Shown here: in pieces, positions 10,147 to 19,600 of the stretch
Position numbering within the stretch: the stretch's first letter is position 1
How the letters are laid out: each line of letters starts with the position of its first letter
Assembly: GCF_000346485.2 (NCBI RefSeq)
Contig: NZ_KQ976354.1
Location: 10,312,341-10,376,340 of the forward strand
Source: Scytonema hofmannii PCC 7110
GTDB taxonomy: Bacteria > Cyanobacteriota > Cyanobacteriia > Cyanobacteriales > Nostocaceae
Reading direction: 5' to 3'
DNA length: 64,000 nucleotides
Position numbers and translations under genes: made by a program
Notes under the pieces: model-generated
Seen by the model: only the letters and a program-made list of their open reading frames with translations
Told to the model about the DNA's origin: nothing
Databases searched by the model: none

Positions 10147-11820
10147 CTAGACTGATTTCTCAATAGCTTCTAGAAAATTTGAAATTTCAAATTGAGAAGC
10201 AATTTGAATTTGGTCATTTAAAACTGCGTCAATATCTTCTTCGGTAGTTAGCGGGTTGGCAATCACTGCACGTAGGGCAATGATCGGTATTTCTTTACCA
10301 AAGCTAACGGTTGTTTTTGTCGTTCGCGAGATAAAAGTACGACCAATTTGGCGCTGAATTTTCTGCAAGCGTTCATTAAATTGATCGATGAGTTGATTGT
10401 CAATTTCGGTCAACTGCTTTTTGGCAACAAGCTCTCTCAACGGTTCCGGAATATAGCGATAGAGAAGCAGGTTAGTATCAGGTTCTGCTAACAACTGAAA
10501 CTCAGGCATCATACAGATACGATCTGCCATATATTGAGTTTTCCGAATTCCTTCATCAATCAAAAATTCATATCCCTTAAGTCCAAGCAAATTTAGCCCA
10601 GCGTGTAAGAATAAAGCCATACCAGGTCGAGAACCTTCTAAAGCGCGTTTACCTAAATCGAATGACCCCTTACGCATGGTGTAGCTTGCTTGCTTTTCAA
10701 TTGCTTCCGCCATGTGCGGATCGCGCATAAAGACCATACCGATGCCCATTGGCAGGTATAGTTGTTTATGTCCATCAATGGTTACTGAATCAGCCCGTTC
10801 GATACCAGCAAGCTTATGCCGATGTTGTTCGGAAAAAATGAGCGGTCCACCCCAAGCAGCATCTACGTGAAAATGAACATGAGCTTCCTGTGCAATGTCT
10901 GCAATCTCGGAGAGCGAATCCACACCACCTGAGTCTGTGGTGCCAGCAACGCCTACAATACCAATAATAAGCTGGTTTTGGGCACGACATTCTATAACAG
11001 CTTGGCGCAGTGCCTGTATGTCAACTCGATTGTTGCAGTCCGTAGGGACTCTGATCAAACCATGCGTACTGATACCCATTAAATCTGCGGCTTTATCAAA
11101 AGAGAAATGCATCAACTCAGAGCCAATAATTACTGCTCCTTTGTAGCCGTAGAAATCTAGGGCTGCGGCTAAGCCTTCTTTTTCTATGCCACCAAACCCA
11201 TCTTTCGGTCCCAAAGCCGCATTTCGAGCACACCACAGAGCCGTGATATTTGCTACTGTCCCGCCAGAAACTAAGATTCCCAGCGTACTGGAGTTGTTTT
11301 GAATGTGCTGAACATAGAAATTATCAGAAAAGTTGTAAATCAGTCGATGCAACATCGCCAAAGATTCACGTTCACAAAAGCTTAGGGCTTTAGCAGTCTC
11401 TATTTTGACGGCGTTTTGGTTCATTGCCGTCATCAGTTTAGCTAAAGGACGTACAAAACAAGGAAGCGCCGAGGTCATGTGACCGATAAACTGTGGCGAA
11501 GATGTGTGTATTGAATGAGTAATAACATTTTTGCCTAGATCTTGGAGATAGCTTTCAAAATTAGCAGGTTCAAGAGGTATTTTACTCTCACAAAATTTTC
11601 CTAATAAGGAGTTTATATCAATGTCAGTGTTAGCATTAACTGTACTTAAAAATTCTTGAGATAGATCGTGAATAATATTATCTATTTTGTCTTCAATAGA
11701 TGTCGTTTGACTAGATGAAGCAAACAATTGCATCACTTGTTCTTCAATCTCATAATGCAATGTTTGCTCAGTTTCACACAAGTAATTTTGGTTTGGCATT
11801 TCTTGTTTGCTTAATGTCAT
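10147..11820 (-). CDS. panP: PLP-dependent aspartate 1-decarboxylase (PanP type), beta-alanine supply
   Basis: A 557-residue fold-type I PLP decarboxylase of the glutamate/aspartate decarboxylase group. It most resembles the PanP type that converts L-aspartate to beta-alanine, in the HTSSPQFIGHMTSALP segment, the MNQNAVKIET segment and the VDAAWGG and DGHKQLY blocks. Lys352 (DGHKQLY) is the expected Schiff-base lysine and Asp320 (HVDAAWG) the pyridine-nitrogen partner. Length fits PanP (about 540-560). A strong Shine-Dalgarno AAGGAG lies just upstream of the ATG. It sits between an NRPS and a PKS gene of the cluster. The first A domain of the NRPS at 21354-27917 has a beta-alanine-like pocket, so a precursor-supply role fits well. 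Glutamate, tyrosine or other substrates cannot be excluded from sequence alone. Confidence 0.85.
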   Translation of the reverse strand: MTLSKQEMPNQNYLCETEQTLHYEIEEQVMQLFASSSQTTSIEDKIDNIIHDLSQEFLSTVNANTDIDINSLLGKFCESKIPLEPANFESYLQDLGKNVITHSIHTSSPQFIGHMTSALPCFVRPLAKLMTAMNQNAVKIETAKALSFCERESLAMLHRLIYNFSDNFYVQHIQNNSSTLGILVSGGTVANITALWCARNAALGPKDGFGGIEKEGLAAALDFYGYKGAVIIGSELMHFSFDKAADLMGISTHGLIRVPTDCNNRVDIQALRQAVIECRAQNQLIIGIVGVAGTTDSGGVDSLSEIADIAQEAHVHFHVDAAWGGPLIFSEQHRHKLAGIERADSVTIDGHKQLYLPMGIGMVFMRDPHMAEAIEKQASYTMRKGSFDLGKRALEGSRPGMALFLHAGLNLLGLKGYEFLIDEGIRKTQYMADRICMMPEFQLLAEPDTNLLLYRYIPEPLRELVAKKQLTEIDNQLIDQFNERLQKIQRQIGRTFISRTTKTTVSFGKEIPIIALRAVIANPLTTEEDIDAVLNDQIQIASQFEISNFLEAIEKSV

Positions 11821-11839
11821 CTTGTCTCCTTGAAATAAT
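11821..11839 (-). promoter_or_regulatory. Strong ribosome binding site of the decarboxylase gene
   Basis: Reading the minus strand, AAGGAGACAAG directly precedes the ATG at 11820, with ideal spacing. Most cluster genes have weak or no purine-rich site, so this gene may be translated comparatively well. Confidence 0.6.
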
Positions 11840-11954
11840 TTTTTTCTAATAAATATTCCGCCTTCAGCAGTCAGAACTTAGTGTTTGAGGTGAATTTCGT
11901 CAATTTTTATGTGACTGATTACCTTGTCTCCCTTTATTGAGACGAAATACCTTT

Positions 11955-14900
11955 TTACTTTGTCGTTGCTCGATGTTCTTTCCTGGCTTGTTTTCGGCGC
12001 TGTACTGAAGCTGTCCTACTTTCAGGTCGATGAGAATGTTGTGTAAAAGATAGTTGTTCGCTTGACTCCTGACTGAGATATCTAGCTAAATGACTTACGC
12101 TTGGATATTGAAACATTTCAACTAAGGGAAAATTTCGCTGAAATATTTTTTGCAACTTGTTATGAACCTGAATTAAGAGTAATGAATGACCGCCGAGGTC
12201 AAAGAAATTATCATGGATTCCTACGTCCTTAACAAGAAGTACTTCTTGCCAAGTATTAGCAATAGTGTGTTCTACTTCAGTTTGGGGTGGTTGATAAACT
12301 ACTTCCAATTCGGGACGTATTTGGTTAGGTACTGGCAATACCTTACGATTAACCTTGCCATTAGGTGTCAGGGGTAGTTTATCTAGCACCACAAAAGCTG
12401 TTGGTATCATATAATTTGGCAGCTTGGACTCCAAAAAGACTCGTAGTTCAGTAATCGTCAGTGTTTGCTCTGTATGCAAGACGGCATATGCTACTAAACG
12501 TTGAGAAGAAGCTGAATCTTCGCGAACGTCAACTACAGTTTCTCTGACTGCTGGATGTTGACTGATAAGTGCTTCAATCTCTCCAAGCTCGATGCGGAAG
12601 CCACGGACTTTGACCTGGTGGTCGATTCGTCCAATGTACTCTATCTCTCCATTGGGTAGATAGCGGGCTAAATCTCCTGTTTTGTACAGGCGGGAGGCTG
12701 ATTTGTTATTAAAGGGGTTGGGGATAAATTTTTCTGCTGTCAGTTCGGGGCGGTTTAGGTAGCCACGTGCTAGTCCATCCCCACCTATGTGCAGTTCTCC
12801 AGGTACTCCAACAGGAACTAATTGAGCGTGTTGGTCTAGGATATAGAATTGTGTGTTAGCAATCGGGTGACTAATTGGCGCAACAGTGCTGTCAGTTTTT
12901 ACCAAGCAGGCTGCTGACCAAATGGTGGTTTCCGTAGGACCATACATATTCCACACCGAGTCATGCCGATTGAGTAATTCATTGGCGAGGTGTTTTGGTA
13001 AAGCTTCGCCGCCACAGAGGATTTTCAATTGATGATTCCCAGCCCAGCCTGCGGCCAGAAGTAGCTGCCATGTAGCTGGTGTGGCTTGCATGACTGTAGC
13101 ATTTGAGTGAGTCAATTTTGCTGACAACTGCGTTCCGTCCGAGGCAACTTCCCGGCTTGTGACTACTAGACAAGCACCGACTATGATAGGCAGGAAAAGT
13201 TCCAACGCGGCAATATCAAAGGAATAGGTGGTGACAGCTAACAAGGTATCAAGCTCGGTTAGCCCTGGCGTTTGCCGCATAGCGTGCAAGAAGTTGTTCA
13301 AAGCGCCGTGGGGAATTTGCACACCCTTGGGCTTGCCCGTAGAACCAGAGGTATAAATAACATAGGCCAGGTTGTTAGCAGTGACCTGAGTGACTGCGTT
13401 TTCCTTGCTGTGTTGGGCAATAGAGAGCCAATCGGTATCTATACAAACGACTTTGGCTTTGTGTTGGGGGATTGCCTCCATCAGTTGCGCTTGAGTCAGC
13501 AGCACTTGTACTTGGGCGTTTTCTAGTATAAAAGCTAATCGCTCTTGGGGATAAGTGGGGTCAAGGGGTACATAAGCGCCACCCGCTTTGAGAATGCCTA
13601 ATAGCCCGATGACCATGTCGAGCGATCGCTCTACACAAATTCCCACCAATACCTCTGGTTCTACACCTAGCTTTCGCAAGTAGTGCGCCAGTTGATTGGC
13701 TCTTGCGTTTAATTCTCGGTAGGTTAGCTGCTCATCTTCAAAGACCACAGCAGTAGCATCAGGTGTGCATTCAACCTGAGCCTCAAATAACTGATGGATG
13801 CATTGTTGGGAATAGTTAATTTGAGTATTATTCCACTCCACTAGCAAAGTTTGCTGCTCGGGTTCTGTTAACAGTGGTAACTCCGAAAGCCGCTGCTCCG
13901 GATTGGCGATAATGCCCTCAAGCAAGGTCTGAAAATGCTTTACCATCCGATTTATGGTAGTGGCATCGAACAGATCGGTACTGTACTCTACCAGTCCTTT
14001 TATTCCTCGATTTGTTTCCTGTAGGTTGAAGCGTAACTCAAATTTTGCTGTCCCATTGTCCAACACTAAGGGAGTCACAGTTAGATCCAAAAGCTCCAAT
14101 GGTTCCACTTGTGCCGATTGCAGATCGAATTTGACCTGAAATAGGGGTACCATTTGGCTCAGATTTCGCTCTGGATTCAATACATCTACTAGTTTATCAA
14201 ACGAGAGGTCTTGATGGTCATAAGCTCCCAGAGTCACCTCACGTACCCGACTGAGTAAGGAGCGAAAAGTGGGATTTCCAGACAAGTTAGTACGCAATAC
14301 CAAGGTGTTGATCAAAAAACCAATTAATCCCTCGGTCTCGACTCGATTGCGATTGGCAATATCTGTACCTACGACAATGTCATTCTGGTAAGTATATTTA
14401 TATAGTAAGACATTAAATGCGGCTAATAATAATGTAAATAGTGTTACCCTTTCCTTCGCGCTCAAAGCTTTGAGTGCATCGGATAGACCTTTAGATAACT
14501 CAAAAGACTGTTTTGCTCCTTGATAAGTTGCAACAGCTGGTCGTGGTCTGTCGGTAGGCAGTTCTAAAACAGGAAGGTTAGCAAGTTGCTGCTTCCAGTA
14601 AGCCATCTGCGCTGACAAAACTGTTCCTTGCAAATATTCTTGCTGCCAAATTGCCCAGTCTGCATATTGGATCGGCAGTTCGGGTAGTGGAGAAGGTTGC
14701 TTGCGAGAAAAAGCTTCGTAAAGGGCTTTCATTTCCCGAACAAATACCCCCAAAGACCAGCGGTCAGATACGATGTGATGCATTGTTAACAGCAGCACAT
14801 ACTCTGTCTGTTCCAACTGTAAGAGAGTTATTCGCAGTAATGGTTTGGTGAGGTCAAAGGGTTGCTGAGCTTCCGTAATAGCAAGCCGTTGAACTTCTTG

Positions 14901-15302
14901 CTCTTTGTTAGGCGCTTCCTTGAGATCGACTATTGGTAATGTGATGGGCTGGGCTGAAGCAATTGCCTGAATTGGTTGTCCCTCTGAATTGGTAATAAAA
15001 GTTGTCCGTAAGCTTTCATGACGCCTGACAATTTCTGTAAATACTTTTGCTAGCAATGCTACATTAAGCTGACCCTCAAGACGTAAGGCGCTAAAAACAT
15101 TGTAAGCACTGTTGTCAGGGTTTAATTGCTGGAAAAACCATAGCCGTTGTTGAGCAAAGGACAAAGGTAACTCATTTTGCTCTTTTCTTTTAGATATTTC
15201 TGAAGTTTTTAGAGGGGTTAAGCTCCTCTGCTTGAGCCGCTTCTCAAATAGCATCCGTTGCTCTGGAGAAAGAGCAGCAAGTTGTTGAGAAAAATCACTC
15301 AT
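11955..15302 (-). CDS. NRPS module C-A(Gly)-PCP
   Basis: A 1115-residue one-module peptide synthetase. Condensation domain about 40-470; adenylation about 490-990 (YTSGSTGKPKG, YGPTETT, NGKVNRK); PCP with phosphopantetheine Ser near 1040 (DLGGHSL). By hand alignment to GrsA the ten pocket residues read D-I-L-Q-L-G-M-I-W-K, the glycine pattern. The C-domain core motif is HHIVSDRWS, so the usual final Gly of HHxxxDG is Arg; the catalytic second His and the Asp remain. The A domain is almost the same as the second A domain of the NRPS at 21354-27917. The C-terminal tail (SVQRRKQARKEHR) is basic, and the next megasynthase is PKS4. The N-terminus (LSPEQRMLFEKRLKQR) is the usual helix ahead of a C domain and faces the acidic tail of PKS3. 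Confidence 0.95.
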   Translation of the reverse strand: MSDFSQQLAALSPEQRMLFEKRLKQRSLTPLKTSEISKRKEQNELPLSFAQQRLWFFQQLNPDNSAYNVFSALRLEGQLNVALLAKVFTEIVRRHESLRTTFITNSEGQPIQAIASAQPITLPIVDLKEAPNKEQEVQRLAITEAQQPFDLTKPLLRITLLQLEQTEYVLLLTMHHIVSDRWSLGVFVREMKALYEAFSRKQPSPLPELPIQYADWAIWQQEYLQGTVLSAQMAYWKQQLANLPVLELPTDRPRPAVATYQGAKQSFELSKGLSDALKALSAKERVTLFTLLLAAFNVLLYKYTYQNDIVVGTDIANRNRVETEGLIGFLINTLVLRTNLSGNPTFRSLLSRVREVTLGAYDHQDLSFDKLVDVLNPERNLSQMVPLFQVKFDLQSAQVEPLELLDLTVTPLVLDNGTAKFELRFNLQETNRGIKGLVEYSTDLFDATTINRMVKHFQTLLEGIIANPEQRLSELPLLTEPEQQTLLVEWNNTQINYSQQCIHQLFEAQVECTPDATAVVFEDEQLTYRELNARANQLAHYLRKLGVEPEVLVGICVERSLDMVIGLLGILKAGGAYVPLDPTYPQERLAFILENAQVQVLLTQAQLMEAIPQHKAKVVCIDTDWLSIAQHSKENAVTQVTANNLAYVIYTSGSTGKPKGVQIPHGALNNFLHAMRQTPGLTELDTLLAVTTYSFDIAALELFLPIIVGACLVVTSREVASDGTQLSAKLTHSNATVMQATPATWQLLLAAGWAGNHQLKILCGGEALPKHLANELLNRHDSVWNMYGPTETTIWSAACLVKTDSTVAPISHPIANTQFYILDQHAQLVPVGVPGELHIGGDGLARGYLNRPELTAEKFIPNPFNNKSASRLYKTGDLARYLPNGEIEYIGRIDHQVKVRGFRIELGEIEALISQHPAVRETVVDVREDSASSQRLVAYAVLHTEQTLTITELRVFLESKLPNYMIPTAFVVLDKLPLTPNGKVNRKVLPVPNQIRPELEVVYQPPQTEVEHTIANTWQEVLLVKDVGIHDNFFDLGGHSLLLIQVHNKLQKIFQRNFPLVEMFQYPSVSHLARYLSQESSEQLSFTQHSHRPESRTASVQRRKQARKEHRATTK

Positions 15303-15458
15303 TGGTATGTTTCCACAATAATTAATACTTAAAAAAATTGGCTATCAAGAGCAGCTAACTTATAGGGAGTTGCTTTTAAACGTGGTATTTCAATACCAGC
15401 TATTCATTAATGCATATTCCGCGCACGCACTCCCGTTCAGCTTCAATCTCTGGTTTTA

Positions 15459-16529
15459 TTAGCTAAGTGATACCATTTTTTGTTTCTCTAGGATACACAT
15501 ATCTTTCAACTCTTTGAGATAAGGTAAACTTGCCATCACAGCATCAAAGTTTGGGTTGAAGTCAATAAGACAAGCAACTTCATCAACACTAGCTTGCTTC
15601 AGACGCTCAATCATTTGCATACAAGTTGTTTTTGACCCAATTAGAGTTCTTCCTTTTAGCCAACCTTCATAGGCAAACCGTAAAAGACTATTGATATCTG
15701 CTTCTGTAAATTTTTCTAAATTTACCTTGATACCAGCATTCCTTGCCAGATTTTCAAGTAGATCAATATGTGTCTTCAAGTAATTGCAAAAAGGTTCCCT
15801 CGCTTGTTCTTTTACGGTGTTAAAGTCTTCTCCTACAAAGGTATGTATCATCATTGCTACCTTGGCTGCTTTAGGGTTATGACCGTGTTTTGCTAAAGAT
15901 TCACGATACAGTGCTATCTGTGGCGCTACCTCTTCTAGAGTCCCTCCCAGTAGAGAGGTTAATATGTTAGCACCTATTTTGCCAGCTTCAATAAATGTTG
16001 CGTTTGATTGACAAACAATCCAAGTAGGGAGCTTACGCTGTATTGGTCGTGGAAACGTCTTTACATTGAAAGCTTTTCCAGTTACATCTTTGAGTTCAAC
16101 TTGTTCACTTTCCCAAAGTTTCTGGACTGTTTGGATTCCACGCCACATGGTTTCTTTGCGGTTGGCATGACTTTCGCAAGAAAGTACAAAGTCATCTACT
16201 GTCCAACCTGAGGCAAAAGCAAGGGCAACTCTACCATTTGAAAGATTATCAACCATAGACCATTCTTCAGCCACACGTACTGGATTATGAAGTGGCATGA
16301 CAACACTACCGGCACGTAATTGAATTCGCTCAGTTACCATCGCCAACGCTGCACTTGTTAAAGATGGGTTGGGATAAAGTCCTCCAAACGGGTGAAAGTG
16401 CCGTTCAGGAGTCCAAACTGCTGCAAACCCATTTCGATCTGCAAACTTAGCACTTTCTATTAATAGATTATACTTGTTTGCGTGAGTTGTAGATCCATCA
16501 CCGGAAAAATAATATAAGCTAAATTCCAT
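15459..16529 (-). CDS. LLM-class flavin-dependent monooxygenase (luciferase-like)
   Basis: A 356-residue stand-alone TIM-barrel monooxygenase of the bacterial luciferase family, of the kind found in NRPS/PKS clusters (MupA-like group). Family landmarks: EFSLYYFSGDG at the N-terminus, AVWTPERHFHPFGG, LRAGSVVMPLHNPVRVAEEWSMVDNLS, and the GRVALAFASGW loop. Such enzymes use FMNH2 and O2 and in assembly lines can hydroxylate carrier-bound chains or insert oxygen. The gene lies between PKS3 and the second Gly NRPS, so PKS3-bound chain or the glycyl position are the obvious candidates, but the sequence does not show which. No flavin reductase is seen in the window. Length is normal and there is no sign of decay. 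Confidence 0.85.
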   Translation of the reverse strand: MEFSLYYFSGDGSTTHANKYNLLIESAKFADRNGFAAVWTPERHFHPFGGLYPNPSLTSAALAMVTERIQLRAGSVVMPLHNPVRVAEEWSMVDNLSNGRVALAFASGWTVDDFVLSCESHANRKETMWRGIQTVQKLWESEQVELKDVTGKAFNVKTFPRPIQRKLPTWIVCQSNATFIEAGKIGANILTSLLGGTLEEVAPQIALYRESLAKHGHNPKAAKVAMMIHTFVGEDFNTVKEQAREPFCNYLKTHIDLLENLARNAGIKVNLEKFTEADINSLLRFAYEGWLKGRTLIGSKTTCMQMIERLKQASVDEVACLIDFNPNFDAVMASLPYLKELKDMCILEKQKMVSLS

Positions 16530-16599
16530 TTCTTAACTCCCTAAATTGTGCTAAGCAATTATCTTGCGTAAGTTGGCACGATTAAAGTTCAAGTCAATG

Positions 16600-16644
16600 T
16601 TAGTGGTTAGTGGTTAGTGGTTAGTTGTTCTACTAACCACTAAC
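16600..16644. repeat. TTAGTGG heptamer repeats followed by a 12-bp hairpin
   Basis: Three exact TTAGTGG units (16600-16620) and one variant (TTAGTTG) are followed by CTAACCACTAAC at 16633-16644. That segment pairs perfectly with GTTAGTGGTTAG at 16613-16624 across an 8-nt loop. Heptamer tandem repeats are typical of intergenic DNA in heterocystous cyanobacteria. The hairpin lies between the PKS3 stop and the monooxygenase start and could attenuate or process the transcript; it lacks a U-tract. Confidence 0.75.
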
Positions 16645-16662
16645 AAATGACGCTCGACTAAA

Positions 16663-19600
16663 CTAAAAGTCTTTAACAAGCTCTTGTTGAATCTCTTCTG
16701 GTGAAAGGTTTCTTACCTCTTGTAATAAAGCCGCAATTTCTTGAAGTTCTTCTTGTTTGGGTTCATTTTCAGCGATGACAGCAGCAAGTCCAGCCACGGT
16801 GGGAGCATCAAAAAGAATGCTTTGTAGAGGCAATTCTACTTGAAAAATTTCTCGCAGGCGTGAAGTTACTTGAACAGCCAGTAAGGAGTGTCCTCCTAAC
16901 TCAAAAAAGTTATCGTGAATGCCAATTTGTTCAACGCCAAGAAGTTCTTGCCAGATGTTTGCTATTGTTTTCTCAATTTCATTGCTAGGAGCTACATAAG
17001 TAGTTTGCAGTTTTGGTCTTGAGTGCTGTGAGAGAGAATCTCCTGTGTTTAAATCTTGAGAATTACCTGCGTTTTGTGGAGCTTCATGCTTTATCCACGT
17101 GTTGAGCCTAATTTGTAAATCTCCTGGCGAAACAATAAATTGACTTGCTGAACCTATTGATAAAATACGCTGAGAAACATTCCATGCTTCTTTGGGTGTC
17201 ATTGCTAATTCAGCTAAAGTTGCTCCCAAGGCAGTATCTTTTTCTTGCTTCTCTTCGTATTTTACAGCATCCCAGTTCACACTGAACCAGGGAACGGAGC
17301 TTGTTTGATTGCGTTTGTTTACAAAGGCATCAATGAAGAGATTGGCTGCTGAATAAGCAACAAGTCCGAGTCCTCCTAGCATAGATGATAATGAAGATTG
17401 CAACAAATAAAAATCAAGCTCTTTACCTTGCAAAACTTTTTCTAGGACATAGAGTCCGTAAACTTTTGAGTTGAATTGCAATTCACTTTCAGTTCGACTA
17501 ATCTCTTGAATAGAGAAAGCTGACTTTTCGTTACTCATTGGTGTTGCATAGAACACCCCATGAATCTGACCAAAGTACTCATATGCCCGAGCGATTGCTG
17601 CTTGCATTTGTTCAACATTTGCAACATCAGCTTCTATCATGAGCAACTCTACACCTAACTGTTCTAATTCAAGTATTTTTTTGATGTGGCGACTGATGGT
17701 GTCTTGCTCTTCATGAGTTGCAAGCCATTGAGACCATTCATTTCTCTGGGGAAGCCCTATATTCCCAATCAAGACCAGCTTAGCTTGCACTGTCTGAGCT
17801 AAATTCTCTGCGAACACTAAGCCAAGACTTCCCACAAGATCGCCTGCGATAAGGTAAACGCCTCCTTTCCTTAGTCTAGTTGTTGCTTCTTCAACTTCTT
17901 TCAATTGTGCAGATTCAAAAGTTTGTTCCCATCTGCGATCGCCACGGTAAGCAACAACCAAGTCCGATGGCTGTGCTGCTAGTTCTGCCACGAGTTGGTT
18001 TATAAGTTGTTTTTCTTGGAAAGTTATTAATTCAGGAGTAAAGATATCGATGTTACGACAGGTAATATTTGGGTACTCTTGTGGAATTACCTTACACGGT
18101 CCTAATACAGTCCCTTTTTCTGGAATCAACTCCTCTTGTCCGATCGCATCGTGAACGTTGTTAGTCACGACTATCAGTTGGAGAGGGTTTGTCACATTTT
18201 GTTTGCTAAGTGCTTGTGCTATAAAAAGTAAACTGTAAAAACCAAGAGTTTGATATTTTTCAAAGCTGGAAATTGCCGATCGTGTTTGTTCAAACAGTGT
18301 TTGATTTTGGGGTTGAGTGTTTGCTGTGACGCCCCAAAAATGAACAATAAATTGTGGAATTTTATCTATTGTACGCAGTGTTTGGAACAGGGCATCATAG
18401 TCATCCCGTTTTTGGGGATTAATTGCGTAGGCATGCTTACTCAATTGAGCAAATTCTTCTCCCACCGTTACAGTAATGACTTCTTGACCTTCTTGCTCCA
18501 GTCGTTGAGCAATTTGAGAACCCAATTGACATGAGTCAACAAAAATTAGCCAGCACTGCTTTTGCTTTAAAAACTTTGTCCCCTGAAAAGGTTCAAGTAA
18601 CTTGGCTTGTTTCCAGGTAGGAAGGTAAAACCAGTCAGCAATATTTGGTTTTTTGCTAAGTTTGATGTGACGAGGACTGGTGTCTTCTGTTTTTTGTGCT
18701 TCAATCCAATAACGCTGGCGCTCAAAAGGATAAGTTGGCAATGGAAGACGATGACGGTGCTCTGCAGCATAAAAACCATACCAATTCACTGGCACTCCTG
18801 CTAGCCAAAGTCGTCCTAAGGTGTTGAGTAAAAATGCCACATCAGACTGTTGGTCTTTTGGATGGCGCATTGAACTAAACACCATCGATTCATTAGTCTG
18901 TTGTTTTGCAAAAGTACTTAACGTCCGCCCAGGACCAACTTCCAGCAATATGTGCTCTGATTCTTTTATTAACTCAGCAATGCCTGTAGCAAAGCGTACT
19001 GTTTGTCGTAGATGTCTTGCCCAGTAGCTTGGATTAGTTGCTTCGTTAGCCGTTATCCAGGTTCCTGTCAAGTTAGAGATAAAAGGAATTTGAGGAGGAT
19101 TTAAATTAACTTTTTCAACTTGCTTAGTAAATGGTTCCAGGATGGAATCCATCATGTGGGAATGAAAGGCATGAGAAGTATGCAATCGACGGCATTCTAC
19201 ACCTTGTTGTGTTAAAAGAGTTTGCAAGTTGGCGATCGCTTCTTCAGAACCCGATACAACACATAAAGATGGTGCGTTAATTCCAGCCAGAGTGAGTTCC
19301 TGAGTCAGCCAAGGTTGTATTTCCTCCTCAGAAAGTGGAACGGAAAGCATAGCACCTAATGGAAGTTGTTGCATTAGTCTTCCACGAGCAGCTACCAGTT
19401 CTAAAGCGTCTTCTAAGGAGAATACACCCGCTAGGCAAGCTGCTACATACTCTCCTATGCTATGACCAATCATTGCTGCAGGAGATATGCCCCACGACAC
19501 CCATAACTGAGCCAAGGCATACTCAATGACAAACAGCGCTGGCTGAGTTATATAAGTTTGTTGTAATTGCTGTGCTGCTGTTTCTGTTTGTCCTTTGCTA

